Below, in pieces: positions 1 through 6,159 of a DNA stretch of 10,620 bases (its first letter is position 1; each line of letters starts with the position of its first letter). The notes under the pieces are model-generated. The model did no database searches, was not told the origin of the DNA, and worked only from the letters and a program-made list of their open reading frames with translations. Both the position numbers and the translations under genes were made by a program. This DNA is from a bacterium (GTDB taxonomy: Bacteria > Patescibacteriota > Minisyncoccia > UBA6257 > GWB1-50-10): assembly GCA_021813265.1 (NCBI GenBank), contig JAKALF010000021.1:1-10620 (forward strand), read 5' to 3'.

Positions 1-492
1 ATGTTTAAAATTCACGATCTTGCCGGACCAAACTTTCATTGCTTTCAACTCAACATTGCGGGGCCAGAGATACATCAACTAGATGATTACCGCGCAACAA
101 TGGGTTGGAACTACCGTATCATCCTTCAACTTGGGCAGAAGGCGATTGGGGCGGCCGGTGGAACGGTAAAAGGCGTGGTTGAGACGCTCCACCACTATGT
201 TGGTGTTGTTGATGATATACTTTTCGATCCTAGCGGAGGTCTCGGAAAGCCATTCAATACAGAAGAGGCTTTTAATTTTCTTTCCGCGATCGCCGAACAA
301 AGTTGGAATATTGGTCTCGGTGTCGCGGGTGGACTCGGTCCTGATTCCTTAGATCTTATCAATCTACTTGTCAGAGATTTTCCAAGCTTGAATATTGATG
401 CTCAAGGACGGCTTCGTGATGTGGAAAACGACCTCAACTTAAACTTGGTGAGCGCCTACCTCACCAAAGCTCTTAAACTTTTTGATCGGTAA
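1..492 (+). CDS. TrpF-like beta/alpha-barrel protein, probably 5'-truncated by the window edge
   Basis: The 163 residues resemble the C-terminal two thirds of a phosphoribosylanthranilate isomerase-type TIM barrel. Visible signals are an aspartate followed by a glycine turn (VDDILFDPSGGLGKPF, about residues 70-85), then a glycine-rich phosphate-binding-type loop (GLGVAGGLGPDSLDLI, about 105-120), then a late strand with NIDAQGRLRD (about 132-141). TrpF proteins are usually about 200 residues and the N-terminal strands are missing, so the gene most likely begins upstream. The ATG at base 1 may be only an internal methionine. There are no other trp genes in view, and the last strand lacks a clear TrpF DVSSGVE signature, so the enzymatic role is open; it could be an uncharacterised barrel paralogue. 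It ends in TAA, is followed at once by a terminator, and is probably transcribed separately from the ribosomal genes. Fold assignment moderate, function weak. Confidence 0.6.
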   Translation: MFKIHDLAGPNFHCFQLNIAGPEIHQLDDYRATMGWNYRIILQLGQKAIGAAGGTVKGVVETLHHYVGVVDDILFDPSGGLGKPFNTEEAFNFLSAIAEQSWNIGLGVAGGLGPDSLDLINLLVRDFPSLNIDAQGRLRDVENDLNLNLVSAYLTKALKLFDR

Positions 493-504
493 AAGTGCAA
501 TATT

Positions 505-533
505 ACTCCCATTTTTGCGAATGGGAGTTTTTT
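505..533 (+). terminator. Intrinsic terminator after the barrel gene
   Basis: A perfect 9-bp stem (ACTCCCATT at 505-513 with AATGGGAGT at 520-528) encloses a 6-nt loop and is followed by TTTTT (529-533). It lies 13 nt after the stop codon of the upstream gene. It separates that gene from the str unit, whose promoter begins about 60 nt downstream. Confidence 0.88.
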
Positions 534-595
534 GAGCTAATATTTTTAGATCGGTCTGCGGTTAAATTCAAAGTTTTCATTTTCATAACATTCAT

Positions 596-625
596 TTGAC
601 TCATTGCGCGTATCTCGTGTATACT
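596..625 (+). promoter_or_regulatory. Sigma70-type promoter of the str unit (rpsL)
   Basis: TTGACT at 596-601 (5 of 6 to the -35 consensus) and TATACT at 620-625 (5 of 6 to the -10 consensus) are 18 nt apart, with AT-rich DNA upstream. Transcription would start near 632, giving a leader of about 23 nt that contains AAAAAGGA (636-643), a Shine-Dalgarno-like run 11 nt before the rpsL ATG. Its place after a terminator and before rpsL supports the call. Confidence 0.75.
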
Positions 626-654
626 GACTCTCGATAAAAAGGACATAGAAATAT

Positions 655-1068
655 ATGCCCACGATTCATCAGTTAATAAAAAAGAAAAGGAAGTCTTCGG
701 ACAAAAAAGATAAAACCCCAGGTCTTGGATTTTATTTTAATTATTTGAAGAATCGTCCCGTTGATTCGCCATCTCCTTTTAAGCGGGGAGTTTGCACCAA
801 GGTGTTTACCACCACACCCAAGAAACCAAACTCAGCCTTGAGAAAAGTTGCTCGTGTCCGTCTCACGAACGGTCAGGAAGTCACAGCGTATATTCCGGGA
901 GAAGGACATAATCTCCAAGAACACTCTGTTGTTGTTATTCGCGGTGGCCGCGTGAAAGATCTTCCGGGAGTACGCTATCATATTGTTCGAGGCGTTTTGG
1001 ATACCGCGGGAGTGGGAGATAGAAAACAACAGCGTTCAAAATATGGAGCAAAGAAGGGAAAGAAATAA
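655..1068 (+). CDS. rpsL: 30S ribosomal protein S12 (uS12)
   Basis: uS12 sits at the decoding centre on the interface side of the 30S subunit and helps monitor codon-anticodon pairing. The 137 residues contain the hallmark TTPKKPNSALRKVARVRLTNG (about 52-73; K56 matches the E. coli streptomycin-resistance lysine K43 counted with Met) and EGHNLQEHSVVVIRGGRVKD (D102 is the aspartate that is methylthiolated in E. coli). The stretch before KRGVC is 13 residues longer than in E. coli, matching the long form typical of Firmicutes and other bacteria, so it is not an anomaly. The start MPTIHQLI matches the family N-terminus exactly. It is the first gene of the str unit, 3 nt before rpsG. Confidence 0.97.
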   Translation: MPTIHQLIKKKRKSSDKKDKTPGLGFYFNYLKNRPVDSPSPFKRGVCTKVFTTTPKKPNSALRKVARVRLTNGQEVTAYIPGEGHNLQEHSVVVIRGGRVKDLPGVRYHIVRGVLDTAGVGDRKQQRSKYGAKKGKK

Positions 1069-1071
1069 TAT

Positions 1072-1563
1072 ATGAGAAAACGAGGATACTACAAGAAAAA
1101 AGAATTTGTCGGAGATCATGCGTATGGTCGTATTGATGTAGCCCGATTTATAAACTACCTCATGCTGGATGGCAAGAAAACCGTCGCCGAAAAGGTTTTC
1201 TATGGAGCCATGGATAATATAAAAGAGACAAACAAAGAAGACCCCATAACTGTTTTTGAACGCGCCCTCGAAAATGCCACGCCTCTTTTGGAAGTGGTAT
1301 CACAACGTGTTGGAGGCGCAAACTATCAGATCCCGAGAGAAATTCGTCCCGAGAGAAAATTCTTTCTTGCGACTCATTGGATTATCACCGCGGCGCGGTC
1401 AGGAAAGGGAAAACCCATGGCCCGGAAACTTGCCGATGAACTTATCGCCGCTTCAAAAAATGAAGGATCGGCAATTAAGAAAAAACAGGACATGCACCGC
1501 ATGGCGGAGGCAAACCGAGCTTTTGCTTCCCTGCTTCGAAGGCGCGCTCCGAAGCAGCAATAA
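1072..1563 (+). CDS. rpsG: 30S ribosomal protein S7 (uS7)
   Basis: uS7 nucleates assembly of the 30S head by binding the 3' major domain of 16S rRNA, and contacts E-site tRNA. The 163-residue protein shows the family signatures VARFINYLMLDGKKTVAEK (about 23-41), QRVGGANYQIPREIRPERK (about 78-96) and the C-terminal HRMAEANRAFASL helix. Length is normal (155-178 in bacteria). The N-terminus is the basic MRKRGYYKKKEF in place of the common MPRR-type start. The gene begins 3 nt after rpsL; AAGGG at 1054-1058, inside the end of rpsL, is the only possible Shine-Dalgarno and sits a rather long 13 nt away. In E. coli S7 is the translational autoregulator of the str operon; nothing here shows whether that holds. 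Confidence 0.97.
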   Translation: MRKRGYYKKKEFVGDHAYGRIDVARFINYLMLDGKKTVAEKVFYGAMDNIKETNKEDPITVFERALENATPLLEVVSQRVGGANYQIPREIRPERKFFLATHWIITAARSGKGKPMARKLADELIAASKNEGSAIKKKQDMHRMAEANRAFASLLRRRAPKQQ

Positions 1564-1595
1564 TATTTTTAGTATCGTTTATACGTAGCCCTCAT

Positions 1596-3707
1596 ATGCC
1601 ACGACAATATCCAATTGAAAAAGTACGAGATATCGGAATCATCGCTCATATTGACGCGGGGAAAACAACCGTATCCGAACGCGTCCTTTTCTATACCGGA
1701 ATTTCTCATAAGATAGGGGAAGTGCATGAGGGAGAAACCGTCATGGATTGGATGGAACAGGAACGTGAACGAGGCATCACGATTACTTCCGCCGCGACAA
1801 CGTGTTTTTGGACTCCCACGTATGTTGATCCGGGTGATAAGAAAAAATTAGAGCATCGAATTAATATCATTGATACTCCGGGACACATCGATTTTACGGT
1901 TGAAGTAAAACGATCTCTCCGCGTATTGGATGGCGCGGTCGTAGTATTTGATGGCGTCTCGGGCGTGGAACCTCAATCCGAAACAAACTGGAGATACGCC
2001 GATGAATATCATGTTCCTCGAATATGTTTTGTTAATAAGCTTGATAGAATGGGAGCAAGTTTTGAACATAGCGTAAAGTCAATTTATGATCGCCTTACCC
2101 CTAACGCCGTCCCGATTCAGATTCCTATCGGAGAAGAAGACGCGTTCTCGGGCGTCATTGATCTTCTGACAATGAAGGCGTACGCGTTTGATGGAGAACT
2201 GGGAGAGAGGGTTGTTCCGGGAGATATTCCAGAAAATATGAAATCTCTAGCTCAGGAAAAACGGGCCGAAGCGATTGAAAAAATCGCAGAGACCGATGAC
2301 GCGCTTCTTAGCGCTTATCTCGAAGGAAAAGAAATACCTCTTCATGAGTTAAAAAAAGCCCTTCGCAAGGCAACCCTTTCAGTGAAACTCGTTCCCGTCT
2401 TGTGCGGTTCCGCTCTTAAAAACAAAGGGGTTCAACTTGTTCTTGACGCTGTTATTGATTATCTTCCGTCGCCGATTGATGTTCCTCCCGTTAAGGGAAT
2501 CAATCCGGAAACAGGGAAAGAAGAAGAACGTCATCCGGACGATAATGAACCGCTTTCAGGACTCGCGTTTAAGGTAGCGAGCGATCCTTTCGTCGGTTCC
2601 CTTACCTTCTATCGCGTATATTCGGGCGTTATCAAAAAAGGAAGCTATGTTTTAAACTCCACGAAAAACTCTCAGGAACGTATTTCGCGCATTGTTCGCA
2701 TGCACGCGAATCATCGCGAGGAGGCCGATGAAATATACGCGGGAGATTTATGTGCGCTCGTGGGTCTTAAGGGAACCACGACGGGGGACACTCTTACAGA
2801 TCCAGATCATCCCGTTATTCTTGAAAACATTGTTTTCCCGGAACCCGTTATCTCTATTCGCATAGAACCCAAGACAAAAGCAGACCAGGAAAAAATGGGT
2901 ATCGCGTTAAAGAAACTTTCCGAGGAAGACCCGACGTTTAAGGTTGGAGGAGATTCTGACACCGGAGAGACCATTATCAGGGGAATGGGAGAGCTTCATC
3001 TTGAAATTATCGTCGATCGCATGAAACGTGAATTTGGCGTTGAGGCAAATATTGGTCGCCCTCAAGTCGCGTACAAGGAGACGATTAAAGGAAAAGCGGA
3101 GGCGGAAGGAAAATATATTCGCCAGTCGGGAGGAAAAGGACAGTATGGTCACGTATGGCTTCGCGTTGAACCTCTTGAGCGGGGAAAAGGATTTGAATTC
3201 GTTGATGAGATTAAAGGAGGAACGATTCCTCAGGAATTTGTTCCCGCCGTTGAAAAAGGAGTCCGCGAAACTCTTACGAAGGGTATTCTCGCGGGGTATC
3301 CGCTCGTGGATCTTAAGGTCACGGTTTTTGACGGATCATACCATGATGTTGACTCGTCTGAATTTGCGTTCAAGATAGCGGCGTCCATGGCGCTTCAGGA
3401 GGCTTCAAAACAAGCAAAACTTCTCTTACTCGAACCTACCATGAACGTGCAAGTTATCGCCCCTTCGGAATTTTTGGGAGACGTGACGGGGGACTTAAGT
3501 TCGCGCAGGGGACGTATTAGCGCCATGAACGAGAGGGCTAATCTCCGCGTCGTCGACGCGGAAGTTCCGCTTTCTGAAATGTTTGGATATGTAACTAATC
3601 TTCGATCTATGACCCAGGGACGAGGCAGTTTTACCATGGAATTCTCACACTATGAAGAAGTTCCTTCCAACGTTTCGGCTCAGATCATAGAAGGAAAGAA
3701 AGAATAA
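1596..3707 (+). CDS. fusA: Elongation factor G (EF-G), translocase GTPase
   Basis: EF-G hydrolyses GTP to drive tRNA-mRNA translocation and, with the recycling factor, ribosome splitting. The 703 residues are full length. G-domain motifs: G1 AHIDAGKTT (17-25), switch I RGITIT (59-64), G3 DTPGH (93-97), G4 NKLD (147-150). Domain II follows at about residue 310. Domain III includes the GMGELHLEI motif. Domain IV carries the tip sequence DGSYHDVDSSEFAFK with H583, the same number as the E. coli residue that reaches the decoding centre, and a domain V end with LRSMTQGRGSFTMEF follows. The 32-nt gap after rpsG holds no clear Shine-Dalgarno, so translation may be coupled or leaderless-like. Downstream, the usual fusA-tuf junction is broken by an AT-rich insertion. 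No defects are visible. Confidence 0.98.
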   Translation: MPRQYPIEKVRDIGIIAHIDAGKTTVSERVLFYTGISHKIGEVHEGETVMDWMEQERERGITITSAATTCFWTPTYVDPGDKKKLEHRINIIDTPGHIDFTVEVKRSLRVLDGAVVVFDGVSGVEPQSETNWRYADEYHVPRICFVNKLDRMGASFEHSVKSIYDRLTPNAVPIQIPIGEEDAFSGVIDLLTMKAYAFDGELGERVVPGDIPENMKSLAQEKRAEAIEKIAETDDALLSAYLEGKEIPLHELKKALRKATLSVKLVPVLCGSALKNKGVQLVLDAVIDYLPSPIDVPPVKGINPETGKEEERHPDDNEPLSGLAFKVASDPFVGSLTFYRVYSGVIKKGSYVLNSTKNSQERISRIVRMHANHREEADEIYAGDLCALVGLKGTTTGDTLTDPDHPVILENIVFPEPVISIRIEPKTKADQEKMGIALKKLSEEDPTFKVGGDSDTGETIIRGMGELHLEIIVDRMKREFGVEANIGRPQVAYKETIKGKAEAEGKYIRQSGGKGQYGHVWLRVEPLERGKGFEFVDEIKGGTIPQEFVPAVEKGVRETLTKGILAGYPLVDLKVTVFDGSYHDVDSSEFAFKIAASMALQEASKQAKLLLLEPTMNVQVIAPSEFLGDVTGDLSSRRGRISAMNERANLRVVDAEVPLSEMFGYVTNLRSMTQGRGSFTMEFSHYEEVPSNVSAQIIEGKKE

Positions 3708-3708
3708 C

Positions 3709-3885
3709 CGGTGTACAATCTCGACTTCAGAAAATGGAAAATTTTATCCTTTAAAAATCAGTAAGCCACTTCCTGAAATTATAAATCTCACAAAGAAATA
3801 TCTTGATAATGGAAATGATTTATTTTACGATGATCGTGTCATACAAATTGGAACAGACACAGGAAAGCTGGTTAATCAAAAATAA
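3709..3885 (+). pseudogene. Headless coding remnant (3' end of an unrecognised gene)
   Basis: This frame has no stop from 3691 to the TAA at 3883-3885 and no ATG, GTG or TTG in its protein-like part. From about 3730 the conceptual product looks like an ordinary soluble protein C-terminus, with stretches such as NGKFYPLKISKPLPEII, NLTKKYLDNGNDLFYDDR and VIQIGTDTGKLVNQK. It is AT-rich like the next gene and unlike fusA. The stop is 3 nt before the ATG of the next gene and in the same frame, which would suit two genes of one former operon. The simplest reading is that the 5' part was lost when the segment joined the end of fusA. I do not recognise the family; it could also be a chance open frame. 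Confidence 0.45.
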
Positions 3886-3888
3886 TTT

Positions 3889-4296
3889 ATGTCTCATTAT
3901 ACACTTTGTGCTGTAGCTCAATTAGAACCAAGCACGCAAAATAAATTTGAAGAATTATGTAAATCTAAACAAGATTATGTTGTAGATTTTTTTACAAAAA
4001 AGTTAGAAAAACCACTTTCAAAATTTGATATAAATAATAATGAATCTGGAAAATTTGATTCTTATGGCGTCACTGATGTAATACCTATAAAAGAAATGCT
4101 AATTGATTTTGAAAAATGGAATAGAATACCCCAAGCAATTTTATTACCAAATTTAGAATGGATTGAAAACGAAGAATGGTTTTATTCTGTAAATGAAGAG
4201 AACCAAAAGAATTACAATAAGTGGATAAGTAAAATTAAAGAAATTTTATCCAAATATCCCAGCTCTTTAGTGGTCTTGATTGATTGCCATATTTAG
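3889..4296 (+). CDS. Hypothetical protein, 135 aa, in the fusA-tuf insertion
   Basis: An intact 135-codon gene ending in TAG, beginning MSHYTLCAVAQLEPSTQNKF. I do not recognise the family. It has no signal peptide and no obvious membrane segment. It is rich in N, K, E and I with several aromatic residues (for example LEWIENEEWFYSV near the middle) and ends with a hydrophobic strand SSLVVLIDCHI, so a small soluble alpha/beta protein is plausible. Sampled stretches are about 25-33% G+C against about 55% in a sampled stretch of tuf, and codons are A/T-ending, which points to horizontal acquisition. No Shine-Dalgarno precedes the ATG; translation may follow from the frame that stops 3 nt upstream. 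Its position inside the translation operon says nothing about its role. Immunity or toxin-antitoxin functions are possible for such cargo but unsupported by any motif. Confidence 0.6.
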   Translation: MSHYTLCAVAQLEPSTQNKFEELCKSKQDYVVDFFTKKLEKPLSKFDINNNESGKFDSYGVTDVIPIKEMLIDFEKWNRIPQAILLPNLEWIENEEWFYSVNEENQKNYNKWISKIKEILSKYPSSLVVLIDCHI

Positions 4297-4310
4297 ATAC
4301 AAGGTATCTA
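4294..4310 (+). terminator. Weak AT-rich hairpin at the end of the inserted gene
   Basis: A perfect 7-bp inverted repeat (TAGATAC at 4294-4300, GTATCTA at 4304-4310) with a 3-nt loop starts on the stop codon of the 135-aa gene and is followed by TATTTTATAA. The stem is AT-rich and the T-run interrupted, so it would be a weak terminator at best. Confidence 0.35.
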
Positions 4311-4340
4311 TATTTTATAAGCCAAAATCAGTACAAGCTG

Positions 4341-4404
4341 TTGACACGACCCACGCCTAGAGGCGTGGTCGCAAGCCCCGCCCTTTAGCCCGTGGATGGT
4401 TGAC
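4341..4404 (+). mobile_element. Palindromic mini-element or end remnant resembling IS200/IS605 ends
   Basis: Two TTGAC copies (4341-4345 and 4400-4404) bracket 54 nt of GC-rich DNA in AT-rich surroundings. Just inside the left copy is a hairpin, 4347-4371, built around CCACGCCT and AGGCGTGG with one bulged C and nearly no loop. The right half reads GCCCCGCCCTTTAGCCCGTGG (4375-4395), then ATGG and TTGAC. A pentanucleotide flanking site, subterminal hairpins and a TTTA loop are typical of IS200/IS605 elements and their transposase-less derivatives. The right hairpin's arms do not match each other (one looks like a CCCCGCCC-type arm, the other a GCCCGTGG-type arm), so it may be a hybrid or decayed end. 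There is no transposase gene in the window. A REP-type repeat is an alternative. Confidence 0.5.
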
Positions 4405-4427
4405 AATATTCTTGGGATGGGTAAAAA
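4400..4427 (+). promoter_or_regulatory. Candidate promoter for tuf-rpsJ
   Basis: A consensus -35 box TTGACA (4400-4405) is followed after 16 nt by TAAAAA (4422-4427), or after 17 nt by AAAAAT. The -10 match is weak. It would give a leader of roughly 60 nt before tuf. A second, poorer -10-like sequence, TAATAT (4442-4447), lies downstream. The -35 box coincides with the right boundary of the palindromic element, so the insertion may have supplied or replaced the tuf promoter. Confidence 0.4.
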
Positions 4428-4495
4428 TTAACTTGTTTTCGTAATATGTCTCTTCAAGGTCGAAAAAAAAGAAACTAAGGAAAACACATATATCT

Positions 4496-5695
4496 ATGGC
4501 AGAAAAAGAAAAATTTGAACGAAGTAAGCCACACGTAAACGTCGGAACGATGGGACACGTTGACCACGGAAAAACCACTCTTACCGCGGCTATTACACAC
4601 GTGCTCTATATGAAAGGTCTTACCAAGAAAGAAGAAGGAGTGGATAACATCGACAATGCTCCTGAGGAAAAGGCACGCGGTATAACGATCGCTCTTCACC
4701 ACTCGGAGTATGAATCGGAGAAGCGCCACTATGCCCACATTGACTGTCCTGGACACGCGGACTATATCAAGAACATGATTACGGGCGCCGCTCAGATGGA
4801 TGGAGCGATTCTTGTTGTCTCAGCCGCTGATGGCCCTATGCCTCAGACGCGAGAACACATTTTGCTCGCGTATCAGGTTGGCGTTCCTAAAATCGTGGTA
4901 TTTTTGAACAAGTGCGATATGGTTGATGATCCCGAACTTATTGATCTCGTTGAATCGGAAGTTCGAGAACTTCTCAAAAAATATCATTTTGACGGAGACG
5001 CGGCTCCCGTTATTCGAGGTTCAGCCGTAAAAGCGCTTGCCTCAAAATCAGCGGATGATTCGGACGCGGCTCCTATCTTGGAACTTGTTAAAACGCTTGA
5101 TGAGTATATTCCAGAACCCGTTCGCGAGATTGATAAGCCCTTCCTTATGCCCATTGAAGATATTTTCTCTATTGAAGGACGAGGAACGGTTTGTACGGGA
5201 CGCGCCGAGCGAGGTATCGTGAAAGTCAATGATGAGGTTGAAATCGTTGGTTTGAGACCAACCCAGAAAACCGTAGTTACGGGTATTGAAATGTTCCAGA
5301 AGACTCTTGATGAGGGTCGCGCTGGAGACAACGTAGGAATTCTTCTCCGCGGTTTGAAGAAAGAAGATGTTGAACGCGGACAGGTTATCGCAAAACCCGG
5401 AAGCGTCACGCCGCATACCGAATTTGAAGCGGAAATCTATGTCCTTTCAAAGGAAGAGGGAGGACGACATACCCCCTTTTTCAAGGGATACAAGCCCCAG
5501 TTTTACATTAGAACAACCGATGTTACCGGTGAGGTTATCTTGCCTCAGGGAACCGAAATGGTTATGCCGGGCGATACCATAAGCATTACCGTAAAACTTA
5601 TCTCCCCCGTCGCGCTGGAGGAAAAACAGCGTTTTGCCATCCGCGAAGGAGGAAAGACGGTTGGAGCGGGCGCTGTTACTAAAATTCTTAAATAA
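4496..5695 (+). CDS. tuf: Elongation factor Tu (EF-Tu)
   Basis: EF-Tu carries aminoacyl-tRNA to the ribosomal A site as a GTP complex. The 399 residues are full length. G1 is GHVDHGKT (20-27), the switch I threonine is T64 in RGITI, G3 is DCPGH (83-87, with the catalytic histidine H87) and G4 is NKCD (138-141). Domains 2 and 3 follow with GRGTVCTGRAERG, AGDNVGILLRG and a C-terminal GGKTVGAGAVTKIL. Just after switch I the usual NT(S/A)HVEY reads ALHHSEY (66-72), a departure from the common bacterial sequence. TAAGGA at 4476-4481 is a Shine-Dalgarno 14 nt from the ATG, rather far. rpsJ follows after 2 nt, so the two are surely cotranscribed and probably translationally coupled. Confidence 0.98.
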   Translation: MAEKEKFERSKPHVNVGTMGHVDHGKTTLTAAITHVLYMKGLTKKEEGVDNIDNAPEEKARGITIALHHSEYESEKRHYAHIDCPGHADYIKNMITGAAQMDGAILVVSAADGPMPQTREHILLAYQVGVPKIVVFLNKCDMVDDPELIDLVESEVRELLKKYHFDGDAAPVIRGSAVKALASKSADDSDAAPILELVKTLDEYIPEPVREIDKPFLMPIEDIFSIEGRGTVCTGRAERGIVKVNDEVEIVGLRPTQKTVVTGIEMFQKTLDEGRAGDNVGILLRGLKKEDVERGQVIAKPGSVTPHTEFEAEIYVLSKEEGGRHTPFFKGYKPQFYIRTTDVTGEVILPQGTEMVMPGDTISITVKLISPVALEEKQRFAIREGGKTVGAGAVTKILK

Positions 5696-5697
5696 CC

Positions 5698-6030
5698 ATG
5701 GCTAAGAAAGAGGAACAGGCTTTAAAAGAGAAGCTTCGCTTGAGAGTTAAGGCATATGACTCGAAAGTCATCGATAACTCTGCTCGTCAGATTATTGAAG
5801 CTATTGAACGTCAGGGAGGCAATGTAGTGGGTCCTATTCCTCTTCCAACTGAGTTTAAGAAGTATACCGTGAATAGTTCGACCTTTGTGCATAAAAAGGC
5901 GCGGGAACAATTCGAACTCCGCGTACATAAGAGACTTATTGACGTGATAAATCCTGAGCAGAAGATTATCGAATCTCTTACGGATCTTAATCTTCCGGCA
6001 GGAGTTGAGGTTGATATAAAGATGGGATAA
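5698..6030 (+). CDS. rpsJ: 30S ribosomal protein S10 (uS10)
   Basis: uS10 belongs to the 30S head and, as NusE in E. coli, to antitermination complexes with NusB. The 110-residue protein has the signature RLRVKAYDSKVID (about 14-26), the loop GGNVVGPIPLPTEFKKYTV (about 39-57) and the end LNLPAGVEVDIKMG. It is slightly longer than E. coli S10 (103) because of about eleven extra charged residues at the N-terminus (MAKKEEQALKEK). There is no Shine-Dalgarno; the ATG begins 2 nt after the tuf stop. In most bacteria rpsJ opens the S10 operon, but here it is followed by two hairpins and a 156-nt spacer, so it seems to close the tuf unit instead. Confidence 0.97.
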   Translation: MAKKEEQALKEKLRLRVKAYDSKVIDNSARQIIEAIERQGGNVVGPIPLPTEFKKYTVNSSTFVHKKAREQFELRVHKRLIDVINPEQKIIESLTDLNLPAGVEVDIKMG

Positions 6031-6035
6031 TTCCC

Positions 6036-6078
6036 AAAACGTAAAACCCCGCGGTTAAATATGCGGGGTTGACGTTTT
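6036..6078 (+). terminator. Hairpin terminator after rpsJ
   Basis: An inner perfect 8-bp stem AACCCCGC (6045-6052) with GCGGGGTT (6063-6070) and a 10-nt loop is extended by an outer 7-bp stem AAAACGT (6036-6042) with ACGTTTT (6072-6078), across a small internal loop. The 3' arm ends in TTTT, then CTAGGTTTT. It starts 6 nt after the rpsJ stop codon. The symmetric A-run and T-run would allow action on either strand. Confidence 0.7.
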
Positions 6079-6097
6079 CTAGGTTTTAGAATAGGAT
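6069..6097 (+). promoter_or_regulatory. Candidate promoter for the rplC-led S10 unit
   Basis: TTGACG (6069-6074, 5 of 6 to consensus) and TAGGAT (6092-6097, 4 of 6) are exactly 17 nt apart. The -35 box lies in the 3' arm of the preceding hairpin. Transcription would begin near 6104 and give a leader of about 80 nt before rplC containing a second perfect hairpin. A promoter is expected somewhere here if both hairpins terminate, which raises plausibility, but the -10 is mediocre. Confidence 0.42.
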
Positions 6098-6128
6098 AGT
6101 TCAGGTAGGGTTTAGCCAAGAAACTAAG

Positions 6129-6159
6129 AAAAACAACAGGGCTGCCCCCTGTTGTTTTT
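6129..6159 (+). terminator. Perfect hairpin with T-run in the rplC leader: terminator or attenuator
   Basis: A 13-bp perfect stem (AAAAACAACAGGG at 6129-6141 with CCCTGTTGTTTTT at 6147-6159) has a 5-nt loop CTGCC. The T-run is the 3' end of the stem itself, as in compact bidirectional terminators. It lies 27 nt before the rplC ATG. It may be a second terminator for tuf-rpsJ, or, if transcription starts near 6104, an attenuator of the S10 unit. Confidence 0.75.

Noticed and set aside
655..1068. Thirteen extra residues in uS12 compared with E. coli, considered as an unusual insertion
   Set aside because: The same long form is known in Firmicutes and other bacteria, for example Bacillus subtilis S12.
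538..1572. Twelve-base repeat TAATATTTTTAG at 538-549 and 1561-1572
   Set aside because: A/T-only core, no shared context and no inverted or flanking structure; probably chance.
1564..1595. AT-rich gap before fusA with TATACG, considered as an internal promoter
   Set aside because: No -35 at suitable distance and the gap is only 32 nt; cotranscription with rpsG is simpler.
3754..4333. Ten-base direct repeat AAAATCAGTA at 3754-3763 and 4324-4333, considered as a target-site duplication of the insertion
   Set aside because: The left copy lies inside the headless frame rather than at the fusA junction, and a 10-mer of this composition can recur by chance.
4341..4404. The two palindromes considered as CRISPR repeats
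   Set aside because: The two units are not copies of each other, there are only two, and no spacer-like unit of regular length is present.
4984..5409. Long open frame on the minus strand within tuf, and similar antisense frames in fusA and rplC
   Set aside because: They lie wholly inside conserved genes, show no protein-like features and arise from the codon pattern of the sense strand.
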